Shown: positions 54,096-63,654, counted from the first letter of the stretch. The stretch: DNA of 64,000 nucleotides from Brevundimonas sp. (GCF_030704825.1 NZ_JAUYNX010000014.1:124001-188000); one strand, 5' to 3'. Numbers and translations: made by a program. The notes: a model not told the origin generated them from the sequence alone.

Positions 54096-56473
54096 TCTCC
54101 GCGCCCCTCGAAGGCCGGGATGTCTGGGCCGCGGGTTACGGCGTCATCCGGCATGCGCCGGAGACGGTCGCGCGGATCGAGGCGCTCGTGGCCCGCCTGC
54201 AGGCGAGCGGCAAGGGCCCGGCGGACGAGCTGTATGGCCGGCTCGCCGCCGCCGACCGCCTGGCCAGCGCCGGCATGTGGACCGTCGCCCACATGACCTA
54301 TGCGCAGCGCGTCGACCTCTCGGGCGCCGACCTGCCGCCGGACGCGTTCAAGCCTACCCCGGAGGGCCACACCGGCGGGTCCCTCAACATGGTCCCAGCC
54401 TTCGTCGGCTACCTCGCCGCGAACGCCCTTTCCGGCCTCACCCGTTCCTGGGTGATGGGCCAGGGCCATTGCGTGGCGGGGATCGAGGCGGTCAACGCCC
54501 TGACCGGCGACGTCTCGCCGTCGCAGCGGGGCCGGTACGACCGCAGCGAGGCCGGACTCTCCCGGCTGGCGGCCGACTTCTATTCCTACGCCATCGGACC
54601 GGACGGGCGGCCGGCGGTTCCGATCGGCAGCCATGCCGGCGCCAACACCGCCGGGGCGGTTTCGGAAGGCGGATACCTCGGATTCGCCGAGGTCCAGTAC
54701 GTCCACATGCCCCTGCCGGGCGAGAGCCTGGTCGCCTTTCTGAGCGATGGCGCCTTCGAGGAGCAGAGGGGCTCGGACTGGTCGCCGCGCTGGTGGCGCG
54801 CCGAGGACTGCGGCCTCGCCATACCGGTCATGATCCTCAACGGCCGCCGCATCGAGGAGCGCACCCAGATCGCCCAGGAAGGGGGCGCCGCGTGGCTGAC
54901 GGCGCATCTTCGCCTGAGCGGCTTCGATCCGCTGCTCGTCGATGGGCGTGATCCGGCCGCCTTCGCCTGGGCGATCCTCGAAGCCGAGGACCGGCTGTCG
55001 CGTTTCGCCGCCGACCCGTCCCATCGGTATCCGGCGGCCTTGCCGTACGTCATCGCCGAAACGGTCAAGGGCTTCGGCTTTCCGGGCGAGGGCACGAACC
55101 TGGCGCACAATCTCCCCCTGGAGACGACGCCCCGGCGGGATGCCGCGGCGCGCCGCGCCTTCCACAGCGCGGCCAGGATTCTGTTCGTCGAACCGAAGAC
55201 CCTCGATGACGCGGTCAGGGCGCTCGCCACCCACGAGGCACAGGGGCGTCCCCCGGAGAGCCGGCACCCGGCCGCGATGCGCCATCCGCCGGCGCCCGTC
55301 CTGCCACAGCCGATCTGGGCCGAGTCGCGGGGGGACGCCGAATGTGCGATGGAGGCGCTCGACGCGTGGTTCGTGAGCCTCGTCGCGGCGAACCCGTCTC
55401 TTCGCGTGCGCGTCGGCAATCCCGACGAGCTGCGCAGCAACCACATGGGGCGGACGCTCGATCGCCTTCGTCATCGGGTCAACGAACCGGAGGGCGGAAC
55501 GCCGGAGTCCGTCGCCGGCGGCGTGATCACCGCCCTCAATGAGGAGGCGGTGGCCGGCGCGGCCCTCGGAAACAAGGGCGGGCTGAACCTGATCGTGAGC
55601 TACGAGGCGTTCGCGATGAAGATGCTTGGCGGGCTTCGCCAGGACATCATCTTCGCCCGCCACCAGCGCGAACTGGGCCAGGAGCCGGGCTGGATTTCCG
55701 TTCCGCTGATCGTGACCTCCCACACCTGGGAGAACGCCAAGAACGAGCAGTCGCACCAGGACCCGACCATCGGCGAGGCGCTTCTGGGCGAAATGTCCGA
55801 CACCGCCCGGGTGCTCTTCCCGATCGACGCCAACAGCGCCGTCGCCGCCCTGCGCGATGTCTACGGCCGACGGGGCCAGATCGCCTGCCTGGTCGCGCCC
55901 AAACGGCCGGTGGCGCACCGGTTCGCCGGCCCCGAAGCGGAAGCCCTGGTCCGGGCGGGCGCGGCGCACCTCGGCGGTGATCCGGAGGACGCCGAGGTCC
56001 AGTTCGTCGCCATTGGAGGCTACCAGGCTGAGGAGGCGCTCAGGGCGGGCCGCCGACTGAAGGCGCGCGGTCATCGCAGCTGCGTGACCGTCCTGCTCGA
56101 GCCGGCGCGTTTTCGTTCGTCGCGGGACTCGCTCGAGGCCGGGCACACGGTCGACGACAAAACCCTGGGCGAGCTCTTCCCGAACTCGCTTCCGCGGGTG
56201 ATCCTCAGCCACACCCGGCCCGAACCGATGCTGGGTCTCCTGCGCCGCCTGGACGGCGGGCCACGGTCAACGACGGCGCTGGGCTATATCAGCCGGGGCG
56301 GCACGCTGGACGTCGCCGGCCTGCTGTTCGCCAATCGTTGCAGCTGGGCGCATGTCGTCGACGCGGCCGCCGGCCTTTGCGGCTGGGCCCGCGACGATCT
56401 GCTGACCGGCCCCGAGCGGGCAACGCTCGACGGCCACGGCGATCCGGCAGCGCTCTGGACACCGGAGACCTGA
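54092..56473 (+). CDS. xfp: Xylulose-5-phosphate / fructose-6-phosphate phosphoketolase
   Basis: 793 residues, normal for the family. The GTG start at 54092 has AGGAGG upstream. Thiamine-diphosphate motifs and family segments are seen: GYGVIRHAPETVARIEALVARL, PEGHTGGSLNMVPAFVGYLAAN, GSHAGANTAGAVSEGGYLG, FVAFLSDGAFEEQRG-type metal loop, and HSHTWENAKNEQSHQDP-like C-terminal block (TSHTWENAKNEQSHQDPT). It splits xylulose 5-phosphate with phosphate to acetyl phosphate and glyceraldehyde 3-phosphate. Acetate kinase is encoded nearby, giving ATP from acetyl phosphate. Confidence 0.93.
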   Translation: MISAPLEGRDVWAAGYGVIRHAPETVARIEALVARLQASGKGPADELYGRLAAADRLASAGMWTVAHMTYAQRVDLSGADLPPDAFKPTPEGHTGGSLNMVPAFVGYLAANALSGLTRSWVMGQGHCVAGIEAVNALTGDVSPSQRGRYDRSEAGLSRLAADFYSYAIGPDGRPAVPIGSHAGANTAGAVSEGGYLGFAEVQYVHMPLPGESLVAFLSDGAFEEQRGSDWSPRWWRAEDCGLAIPVMILNGRRIEERTQIAQEGGAAWLTAHLRLSGFDPLLVDGRDPAAFAWAILEAEDRLSRFAADPSHRYPAALPYVIAETVKGFGFPGEGTNLAHNLPLETTPRRDAAARRAFHSAARILFVEPKTLDDAVRALATHEAQGRPPESRHPAAMRHPPAPVLPQPIWAESRGDAECAMEALDAWFVSLVAANPSLRVRVGNPDELRSNHMGRTLDRLRHRVNEPEGGTPESVAGGVITALNEEAVAGAALGNKGGLNLIVSYEAFAMKMLGGLRQDIIFARHQRELGQEPGWISVPLIVTSHTWENAKNEQSHQDPTIGEALLGEMSDTARVLFPIDANSAVAALRDVYGRRGQIACLVAPKRPVAHRFAGPEAEALVRAGAAHLGGDPEDAEVQFVAIGGYQAEEALRAGRRLKARGHRSCVTVLLEPARFRSSRDSLEAGHTVDDKTLGELFPNSLPRVILSHTRPEPMLGLLRRLDGGPRSTTALGYISRGGTLDVAGLLFANRCSWAHVVDAAAGLCGWARDDLLTGPERATLDGHGDPAALWTPET

Positions 56474-56475
56474 GG

Positions 56476-57834
56476 ATGCTGACCTTCACTTCGTTGGGCG
56501 GGGCCGGAACCGTCACCGGTTCGAAGCACCTTCTCGAGCACGACGGGCGCCGCATTCTCGTCGATTGCGGCCTCTTCCAGGGCCTCAAGAATCTGCGCGA
56601 GCTGAGCTGGGCGAAATTTCCCGTCGATCCGGCGTCGATCGACGCCGTCGTATTGACCCACGCCCACCTCGACCACTCGGGCTATCTGCCCAGGCTGGTC
56701 CGCGACGGCTTCCGGGGGCCGATCATCTCCACCCGCGCCACGCGGGACGTGGCCGAATTGATCCTCAAGGACAGCGGCCACCTGCAGGAGAAGGACGCCG
56801 AATACGCCAACCGGAAGGGCTTCTCGAAGCACAAGCCGGCCCTGCCGCTCTACGGTCTGCGCGACGCCGGGCGCGCCATGGAGTTCTTTTCGCCGGTCGC
56901 GACGCATATGCCGACCGATCTGCCGGGCGGCGCCAGGCTGACGCTGCGCCGCGCCGGCCACATCCTCGGGGCCTCGACCGTCGAGATCGAGTGGGTCGGC
57001 CGCCGGATCGTGTTTTCCGGTGATCTCGGGCGCTACGACGACCCGGTGATGGTCGATCCCGAGACCGTCGCCGCGGCCGACTGCGTCGTGGTGGAATCGA
57101 CCTATGGCAACCGCCTGCACGACCGCAGCGATCCGACCGAGATGCTCGGCCAGGTGATCGAGCGCACGACCGGTCGCGGGGGCAGCGTGGTCATTCCGGC
57201 CTTCGCGATCGGCCGGGCGCAGTCGCTGCTCTACCATGTGTGGCGGCTCAAGCAGGCCGGGCGCATCGGGCTGATCCCGATCTATCTCGACAGCCCCATG
57301 GCGATCGACGCCACGGCCTTGCTCCACGCCTATCGCGAGGATCACCGCCTGCCGCCCGAGGTCTGCGAGGCGGTCTGCGCCGTCGCCACCTACACGCGCG
57401 ACACCGAGGCCTCCAAGGCGATCATGACCAACACCATGCCCAAGGTGATCATTTCGGCCAGCGGCATGGCCACCGGCGGCCGGGTGCTTCACCACCTCAA
57501 GGCGCTGGGTCCCGACCGGCGCAACACCATCATCATCTCCGGCTTCCAGGCCGCCGGCACCCGCGGCCGGGCCTTGGCGGACGGCGCCCGGGAGTTGAAG
57601 ATCCACGGGCAGTGGGTTCCGATCCAGGCAGAGGTCGCGGATCTGCCCATGCTCTCTGCGCACGCGGACGCCGACGAGATCCTGCGCTGGCTCGGCGGCT
57701 TCCAGAGGCCGCCCAAAGCGAGCTTCATCGTGCACGGCGAACCCACGGCCTCCGAGGCGCTCCGGGTGAGGATCGGGCGTGATCTCGGCTGGGAGGCGGT
57801 GGTTCCCCTGCAGGGCCAGGTGTTCGAGCTTTGA
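56476..57834 (+). CDS. Beta-CASP metallo-beta-lactamase-fold RNase/exonuclease
   Basis: 452 residues from ATG 56476, two bases after the phosphoketolase stop. Zinc motif THAHLDHSG (His62, His64, Asp66, His67), FSGDLGRYDDP, and the beta-CASP motifs VIPAFAIGRAQSLLY, SASGMATGGRVLHHL and SAHADADEIL place it with RNA-processing MBL proteins of the YsgJ/CPSF-like type. It could supply nucleoside monophosphates from RNA to the phosphorylase downstream, an inference from gene order. Its stop overlaps the next start. Confidence 0.87.
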   Translation: MLTFTSLGGAGTVTGSKHLLEHDGRRILVDCGLFQGLKNLRELSWAKFPVDPASIDAVVLTHAHLDHSGYLPRLVRDGFRGPIISTRATRDVAELILKDSGHLQEKDAEYANRKGFSKHKPALPLYGLRDAGRAMEFFSPVATHMPTDLPGGARLTLRRAGHILGASTVEIEWVGRRIVFSGDLGRYDDPVMVDPETVAAADCVVVESTYGNRLHDRSDPTEMLGQVIERTTGRGGSVVIPAFAIGRAQSLLYHVWRLKQAGRIGLIPIYLDSPMAIDATALLHAYREDHRLPPEVCEAVCAVATYTRDTEASKAIMTNTMPKVIISASGMATGGRVLHHLKALGPDRRNTIIISGFQAAGTRGRALADGARELKIHGQWVPIQAEVADLPMLSAHADADEILRWLGGFQRPPKASFIVHGEPTASEALRVRIGRDLGWEAVVPLQGQVFEL

Positions 57835-59345
57835 CCGCCGACGGATCACAGCCGCCGGTTCTGAAGGCGCGCCGGCTGGGTCTACACACCCAGCACGAGG
57901 CGGTGGTCGTGATGCGCACGGACTGCCATGTCTGCCGCGCCGAGGGGTTGGCGGCCCGGTCGCAGGTCCTGCTCACCGCCGGCGCCAGACAGGTCCAGGC
58001 CACCCTGTTCCAGATCGACGGCGACCTCCTCGGCCTGGAGGAGGCGGCGCTCTCCGAAGCGGCCTGGATGCTGCTCGGTGTGGAGGAGGGGGACCCGGTC
58101 CACGTCAGCCATCCCCCGTCGCTCGACTCGCTCTCCAGCGTTCGCCGCCGTATCCACGGCAACCGTCTGGACGCACAGGCGATGGCGGGGATCGTCCAGG
58201 ACGTGGTCGCAGGCCGCTATACGGACGTCCACCTCGCCGCCTTCCTCACCGCCGGCGCGGCCCTGCCGCTGGACGCGGACGAGACGGCGCATCTCACCAA
58301 GGCCATGGTCGAGGCCGGAGATCGGATCAGCTGGAACGCGCCGGTGGTGGTCGACAAGCATTCGGTCGGCGGCCTGCCCGGGAACCGGACGACGCCCATC
58401 GTCGTGGCGATCGCGGCCGCCCATGGCTTGATCATGCCGAAGACCTCTTCCCGGGCCATCACCTCTCCGGCCGGCACCGCCGACACCATGGAGACGCTCA
58501 CCAACGTCGATCTCGACCTGGCCACGATGCGACGCGTCGTCGAGGCCGAGGGGGCCTGTCTGGCCTGGGGCGGCGCCGTCCGTCTGAGCCCCGCGGACGA
58601 CATCTTCATCCGCATCGAGCGCGTCCTCGACATCGACACCGAGGGTCAGCTGATCGCCTCGGTGCTGTCGAAGAAGATCGCGGCCGGCTCGACCCATGTC
58701 GTCATCGATATTCCCGTCGGCGCGACGGCGAAGGTGCGGACCGAGGAGGCGGCCACGGCGCTGGCGGAGCGGCTCACCGAGACCGCCGCCAGGTTCGGCC
58801 TCGTCGTCGTCTGCCGTCAGAGCAACGGCGACCAGCCGGTGGGCCGTGGCGTCGGGCCGGCGCTGGAGGCCCGGGATGTCCTCGCGGTTCTGCGCAAGGC
58901 GGAGGGCGCGCCTGAGGACCTTCGCCGGCGCGCCTGCGCCATGGCGGGGACGGCGCTCGAGATGGGCGGCGCCGTCGCGCAGGGTCAGGGGGCCGCCGCC
59001 GCGGCGGCCACCCTGGACGACGGTCGGGCATGGGAGAAGTTCCGTCGCATCTGCGAAGCGCAGGGCGGCCTCAGAACTCCGCCCGAAGCGCCGTTGCGGC
59101 AGGCCCTGCCGGCGACGCGCGCCGGGCGGATCGTCCATATCAACAACCGGAAGGTGGCGCGGCTGGCCAAGCTCGCCGGCGCGCCCGATTCCAAGGCGGC
59201 CGGGCTGACGATGGAGGTGCGCCTGGGGGACGAAGTGGCCGAGGGGCAGCCGCTCGTCATCCTGCATGCACAGACCCGTGGCGAACTCGACTACGCGCTG
59301 GACTACGCTTCCAGGAACGGCGATTTCATCGAGACGGAGGTCTGA
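57831..59345 (+). CDS. Thymidine phosphorylase / AMP phosphorylase family protein
   Basis: 504 residues, the length of the archaeal-type AMP phosphorylase family rather than the 440-residue bacterial DeoA. It starts at TTG overlapping the preceding stop (TTGA). The extra N-terminal domain (KARRLGLHTQHEAVVVMRTDCHVCRAEGL) is typical. Core motifs are DKHSVGGLPGNRTTPIVVAIAAAHGLIMPKTSSRAITSPAGTADTMETLTNVDL, binding phosphate and nucleoside. In archaea such enzymes convert NMPs to ribose 1,5-bisphosphate and base. In this operon the product could be salvaged to PRPP or broken down by phosphoketolase. The exact substrate is unproven. Confidence 0.88.
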   Translation: MTADGSQPPVLKARRLGLHTQHEAVVVMRTDCHVCRAEGLAARSQVLLTAGARQVQATLFQIDGDLLGLEEAALSEAAWMLLGVEEGDPVHVSHPPSLDSLSSVRRRIHGNRLDAQAMAGIVQDVVAGRYTDVHLAAFLTAGAALPLDADETAHLTKAMVEAGDRISWNAPVVVDKHSVGGLPGNRTTPIVVAIAAAHGLIMPKTSSRAITSPAGTADTMETLTNVDLDLATMRRVVEAEGACLAWGGAVRLSPADDIFIRIERVLDIDTEGQLIASVLSKKIAAGSTHVVIDIPVGATAKVRTEEAATALAERLTETAARFGLVVVCRQSNGDQPVGRGVGPALEARDVLAVLRKAEGAPEDLRRRACAMAGTALEMGGAVAQGQGAAAAAATLDDGRAWEKFRRICEAQGGLRTPPEAPLRQALPATRAGRIVHINNRKVARLAKLAGAPDSKAAGLTMEVRLGDEVAEGQPLVILHAQTRGELDYALDYASRNGDFIETEV

Positions 59346-59357
59346 GCTCCGACGGCC

Positions 59358-59751
59358 TCAGGCGGGCCAGCGCCACACCAGGTAGGCGGCCAGGGCGCCG
59401 ATCAGCCCCCAGCAGCCCCAGTTGAGACTGATCTTCCACCACGCCGCCGGACAGCCGGCGTCCAGCCGGCGCCTCCCCATCATGCCGCCCAGGTGGGCGG
59501 CGAGGCCGACGATCAGGAGGGCAGACGTGGCGGGGGATGACCTCGCCCCGGCAATGGAAGCCGCAGTCGCGAATCGCATGGCGCAGGGCGCCGACGTTGG
59601 TCTTCGTCTCGTCGTGGGTGACGGTCGCCGAGGCCGACCCGAAGTTCGCCGCCGCCTTCATGACGCCGGGCAGGGCGCGGAGCTTCTTTTCCACGACCAG
59701 GGAATCGAGCGGCATTTGGAAACTCGTGACGTCGACGGTCGTGGTGCGCAC
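59358..59751 (-). pseudogene. Heavy-metal-associated-domain membrane protein, probably frameshifted
   Basis: The first frame from ATG 59751 gives an HMA-type ferredoxin-like domain (LVVEKKLRALPGVMKAAANFGSASATVTHDE, then DCGFHCRGEV). The CxxC of the metal loop is absent (SFQMPLDSLVVEKK). After residue about 72 this frame turns into Arg/Pro-rich nonsense. The +1 frame instead gives two plausible membrane segments (SALLIVGLAAHLGGMMG and NWGCWGLIGALAAYLVWRW) and a stop at 59358. A single extra base between about 59515 and 59540 (for example in the G5 run at 59532-59536) would explain it. It could also be a decayed start of a P-type ATPase. Confidence 0.5.
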
Positions 59752-59924
59752 GGAGACTCCTCCGGACAGGGGGATGGAGGCGGCCGCGGGCTCGCCCGGT
59801 CGAGGCAGGAACGCAGGCGGGGCGCAGGTTGAACCCGGACGCCGTCGTCAGTCTTGATCTGCCGCAGCTGCCGACGATCCCTCGGCGGCCCTGCAAGATG
59901 ATGACTTCGGCCCTGCGGCCGATC

Positions 59925-61109
59925 TCAGGTTCGACGGTGGCGTAGGCACGCCCGGGTGAGGCGGGCGATCATCGACTGCTCGTCCGTGGGAAGAACGAGA
60001 ACGTCGACAGCCGAGTCCGGGGCGTTGATGACCTGTTCGCCGGCGGCGTTGCGGGCCTCGTCAAGCCGCACGCCCAGCCAGCCGGCGGCCGCGCAGACCC
60101 GCGACCGGATCTCGGGAGAGTTTTCGCCGATCCCCGCGGTGAACACCAGGCTGTCGAGGCCCCCGAGCGCGGCGGCGAGCGACCCGATGGCCCGACCTGC
60201 GCGGTAGACGAAGAGGTCGACGGCCTCACGCGCCTCCGGGGCTGCGCTGCCCAGCAGAACCGTCATATCGCCGGAAAGGCCCGAGACGCCAAACAGACCG
60301 GAGCGATGGGCGAGCAGGTCGGCCACCGCCGGCGGCGGCATGTGGCGATCCATGATCAGATGCAGGACCACGCCGGGGTCCAGGGCTCCGCTGCGCGTGC
60401 TCATCGGCAAGCCGTCGAGCGGCGTCATGCCCATGGTGGTGGCGATGCTGCGACCATCGCGGATCGCGCACAGGCTGGCCCCCGAACCCAGGTGAGCGAC
60501 AATGATCCGCCCCTTCGCCCGCTCGCCAAGGACCCCTTCAAGCGACTGGGCGATCAAGGCGAAGGAAAGGCCGTGAAAGCCGTAGCTCATCACCCCTTCG
60601 TCACTGAGGGCGCGGGGCAGGGCGTAGAGGCGCGCAAGCCGGGGCTGCCGGTGGTGGAAGGCGGTGTCGAAGCAGCCGACATGCGGCACGCCGGGGAGCG
60701 CCGCCATGGCCGCTTCCACGCAAGCCAGGTTGATCTCCTGGTGTTCAGGGGCGAGCGGCGCGAGCCGGCGCAGGTTCTCCAACACCGCCTCATCGAGACC
60801 GACAGGTTCAAAATAGTCCTGGCCGCCGTGCACGATCCGATGGCCGGCCGCGGTGATCTCCGGGAGCAGGTTCCCGGCGCGCAGACGGTCAAGCAGCAGG
60901 CTCAAGGCGCGCGGCGCGGATATGGGCCCGCCGGCGAACCCCTCGTCGATTTCGTCCGGGCAATCCTGATGCCGGAGAGTCAGGCGCGGTTGGCCGGCGA
61001 GCCCGGTGATCGAGGCGCTCCATACCCGGCGTTCGCCCCGACGCGCTTCGTGGAGGGCGCACTTGAGGCTGGACGAACCGGCATTGATGGCGAGGATCAG
61101 ACGGGCCAC
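59925..61109 (-). CDS. ackA: Acetate kinase
   Basis: 394 residues from GTG 61109, which gives the standard N-terminus ARLILAINAGSSSLK; the long open frame upstream is not homologous. Motifs are GHRIVHGG, PLAPEHQEINL, CFDTAFHHRQP, SYGFHGLSF, VAHLGSGASL and FTAGIGENSPEIR. It makes ATP and acetate from acetyl phosphate, the product of the phosphoketolase encoded upstream. It is on the opposite strand from the phosphoketolase operon and divergent from the ATP-grasp-like gene with 93 bases between starts. Confidence 0.93.
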   Translation of the reverse strand: MARLILAINAGSSSLKCALHEARRGERRVWSASITGLAGQPRLTLRHQDCPDEIDEGFAGGPISAPRALSLLLDRLRAGNLLPEITAAGHRIVHGGQDYFEPVGLDEAVLENLRRLAPLAPEHQEINLACVEAAMAALPGVPHVGCFDTAFHHRQPRLARLYALPRALSDEGVMSYGFHGLSFALIAQSLEGVLGERAKGRIIVAHLGSGASLCAIRDGRSIATTMGMTPLDGLPMSTRSGALDPGVVLHLIMDRHMPPPAVADLLAHRSGLFGVSGLSGDMTVLLGSAAPEAREAVDLFVYRAGRAIGSLAAALGGLDSLVFTAGIGENSPEIRSRVCAAAGWLGVRLDEARNAAGEQVINAPDSAVDVLVLPTDEQSMIARLTRACLRHRRT

Positions 61110-61202
61110 TCTCGCTCCGAGATCGCGGCTCGTCGCGTGAACCGGGGCTTCAGGTTCGTCCCTGCGCCAGGATTTGTGAAGCCACCAGGAAGGCGCCGAA
61201 CG

Positions 61203-62471
61203 ATGCAGGACGAGGCCGGGCGGTCGGAGCGGGATACCGCGCTGAACCAGGGGTGCTTCTGCATCACCCTGGAACGGCCGATCCTCGAGGCTTCTCTCCG
61301 TCGCGAAGCACCGGACGCGCGACTGGTCGACGCTCTGCTCGCCGAGCGCCCGCACCTGTTCTCCAACTCGCCTGTCTTCGTCTCCAGAGGGGACCTCGCG
61401 GCGATGGCGTCGGTCGTCGAGGCCGTCGAAGCGGCGGCCGGGACGCCGGCGTACCGGGCACGCGTTCTGCGCGGGTCGCCTGACATCGCCAGGCCGGACT
61501 TCGGGCCTCGCGGCGTGTTCATGGGATACGACTTCCATGTCGGCGACGATGGGCCACGCCTCATCGAGGTGAACACCAACGCCGGGGGAGCCTTCCTCAA
61601 CGCCCTGCTGGCGCGGGCCCAGAGCGATTGCTGCCGCGAGGCGAGGGAGGCGCTTCCCGCCGGGGTCGGCGGCTTCGAGTCAGCGGTCTGGGAGATGTTC
61701 CTTGCCGAATGGGCGCTACAGGGCCGTTCGGGCCGGCCGCGCCTGATCGCCATCGTGGACGACAATCCGGGTGAGCAATACCTCTACCCGGAGTTCCTGC
61801 TGGTGAAATCGCTGTTCGAGCGGTGCGGCGTCGATGCCGTCATCGCCGATCCGACGGAGCTCGAATACGCCCACGGCGTACTGTCGCATCGCGGTCGGCC
61901 GGTCGATCTCGTCTACAACCGGCTCGTGGACTTCGCGTTCGAGGCGGAAGCTCACAGAGCGCTTCGGAACGCCTACCTTGCCGGGGCCGCGGTGGTGACG
62001 CCAAGCCCGCACAACCACGCTCTCCTGGCCGACAAGCGGAACTTGGCGCTGCTTTCCGATGCGAACGCCGTGGGCAGCTTCGGACTTGCGGACCGACACC
62101 AGCATGCCCTTGCCGCGATCCCGCGCACGGTGCTCGTGAGCGCGGACAACGCCGAGGCGCTCTGGGCTGAACGCAAGCGGCTCTTCTTCAAACCGTCGGG
62201 CGGACACGGCGGAAAGGCGGTCTACCGCGGCGACAAGATCACCCGCGGCGCCTGGGCGCACGTGACCGGCGGAGGCTACATCGCCCAGGCGATCGCCCCG
62301 CCCAGCGAGCGCAGGGTCAGGTTGGATGGGGAGGTCGTATCGCTGAAACTGGACGTTCGCCTCTACACCTACGGGGCCAAGCCGCTTCTCGCGGCCGCCC
62401 GGGTCTACCAGGGCCAGACCACCAATTTCAGGACCCCCGGAGGCGGCTTCGCTCCGGTGTATGCGGTCTGA
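61203..62471 (+). CDS. ATP-grasp-like protein of unknown function
   Basis: 422 residues from ATG 61203. Sequence features of an ATP-grasp/glutathione-synthetase-like fold are visible: MGYDFHVGDDGPRLIEVNTNAGGAFLNALL near 105-135, LIAIVDDNPGEQYLYPEFLLVKSLFERCGVDAVIAD, and LFFKPSGGHGGKAVYRGDKITRG near 325-345, the likely ATP-binding lysine/glycine loop. The order (acid-rich substrate part first, ATP loop last) recalls circularly permuted or glutathionylspermidine-synthase-like members. No pathway can be named. It is divergent from acetate kinase in a low-oxygen-type cluster. Confidence 0.65.
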   Translation: MQDEAGRSERDTALNQGCFCITLERPILEASLRREAPDARLVDALLAERPHLFSNSPVFVSRGDLAAMASVVEAVEAAAGTPAYRARVLRGSPDIARPDFGPRGVFMGYDFHVGDDGPRLIEVNTNAGGAFLNALLARAQSDCCREAREALPAGVGGFESAVWEMFLAEWALQGRSGRPRLIAIVDDNPGEQYLYPEFLLVKSLFERCGVDAVIADPTELEYAHGVLSHRGRPVDLVYNRLVDFAFEAEAHRALRNAYLAGAAVVTPSPHNHALLADKRNLALLSDANAVGSFGLADRHQHALAAIPRTVLVSADNAEALWAERKRLFFKPSGGHGGKAVYRGDKITRGAWAHVTGGGYIAQAIAPPSERRVRLDGEVVSLKLDVRLYTYGAKPLLAAARVYQGQTTNFRTPGGGFAPVYAV

Positions 62472-62537
62472 CCCGTGACGCGTCCAGGGGCCGGCGCAGG
62501 ATGCCGAACGGCGCACCGATTTGCGTGGGCCCGCGGC

Positions 62538-63539
62538 TCAACCCGACCCGGTCACGAGGACCGCGGCGCCGGTGAACCTGCCGCTCCGCAAATCGTCCAG
62601 CGCGTCGTTGGCGCGCGCCAGCGGGTAGAGGGTCACGTGCGGCCTCACGCCCGCCTGCTCGGCCATGGGGAAGTAGTCCAGGGCGTCCTGCCGGGTGAGG
62701 TTCGCCACGGACGCCAGGATCCGTTCGCCCCACAACCGCTCGTACGGCATGGCGGGGATGTCGCTCATGTGGATACCGGCGCAGATCACCGCCCCGCCCT
62801 TGCGGACAGCGCCGAGCGCCTCGGGCGCGAGCGCGCCCACCGCGGCGAATATGATGGCGGCGTCCAGAGCGACCGGCGGCGCCTGTCCCGAGGCTCCGGC
62901 CCAGGCGCAACCCAGTTCGCGAGCCAGGGCGGCGGCCGCCTCGTCCCCCGGACGGACGAAGGCGTAGACCTGCTGACCCCGCCAGAGCGCCAGTTGGGCC
63001 AGCAGGTGGGCGGCCGCGCCGAATCCGTAGAGCCCCAGCGCCTTTACTGACCGATCGGCGCAGGCCATGCGCCAGGCCCGGAAGCCGATCAGGCCGGCGC
63101 AAAGCAGTGGCGCGCATTCCGCATCCGACAGGGTCGCCGGCAGGGAGAAGCAGTACCGCTCATCCGCCACGATCATGTCGGCGTAGCCGCCGTCCCGGGT
63201 CCAGCCATGAAACTCGGCCCGGTCACAGAGATTTTCACGACCCTCCCGACAATAGCGGCAGTCGCCGCAGGTCCAGGCGAGCCAGGCGGCGCCGAGCCGC
63301 TCCCCGATCCGCCGACCGACGACGCCGGGGCCGATAGCGTCGACGACGCCGACGATCTCATGGCCGGGCACGACGGCCGGTCGGCGGGGCGGTAGTTCGC
63401 CGTCCACCACGTGCAGGTCCGTGCGGCAGACGCCGCATGCCGAGACCTTCAGGCGCACCTGACCCGCCCCGGGAACAGGATCCGGCCGCCATTCGGCCAC
63501 CAGCGGCCCGCCGGCCTCCCGATGGACCATGGTCAGCAT
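62538..63539 (-). CDS. Zinc-dependent alcohol dehydrogenase
   Basis: 333 residues of the MDR family. Catalytic zinc ligands Cys35 (SACGVCRTDLH), His60-Glu61 (PGHEIVG) and a Cys near 146 are present. Structural zinc cysteines are at 91, 94, 97 and 105 (CGDCRYCREGRENLC). The Rossmann region is LYGFGAAAHLLAQLALWRG. This AdhA-like subclass oxidises alcohols or reduces acetaldehyde. GGAGG precedes the ATG at 63539, and an exact FNR/FixK box lies 54 bases upstream, pointing to expression at low oxygen. Confidence 0.9.
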   Translation of the reverse strand: MLTMVHREAGGPLVAEWRPDPVPGAGQVRLKVSACGVCRTDLHVVDGELPPRRPAVVPGHEIVGVVDAIGPGVVGRRIGERLGAAWLAWTCGDCRYCREGRENLCDRAEFHGWTRDGGYADMIVADERYCFSLPATLSDAECAPLLCAGLIGFRAWRMACADRSVKALGLYGFGAAAHLLAQLALWRGQQVYAFVRPGDEAAAALARELGCAWAGASGQAPPVALDAAIIFAAVGALAPEALGAVRKGGAVICAGIHMSDIPAMPYERLWGERILASVANLTRQDALDYFPMAEQAGVRPHVTLYPLARANDALDDLRSGRFTGAAVLVTGSG

Positions 63540-63592
63540 GTTCAGCCTCCGCCGATGCCGGATGACCCTGCCGACCGGCGTGGCCGCCGGCC

Positions 63593-63606
63593 TTGATCCG
63601 GATCAA
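63593..63606. promoter_or_regulatory. FNR/FixK binding site (exact consensus)
   Basis: TTGAT-CCGG-ATCAA matches TTGAT-N4-ATCAA at every position. It lies between the divergent alcohol dehydrogenase (start 63539) and small-protein/stress-protein genes (start 63655), so one site could serve both directions. Confidence 0.8.
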
Positions 63607-63654
63607 GGCGGGTGAGCTCCGGCCGGGGCCATGAATACCAGACTGGAGGACGCC

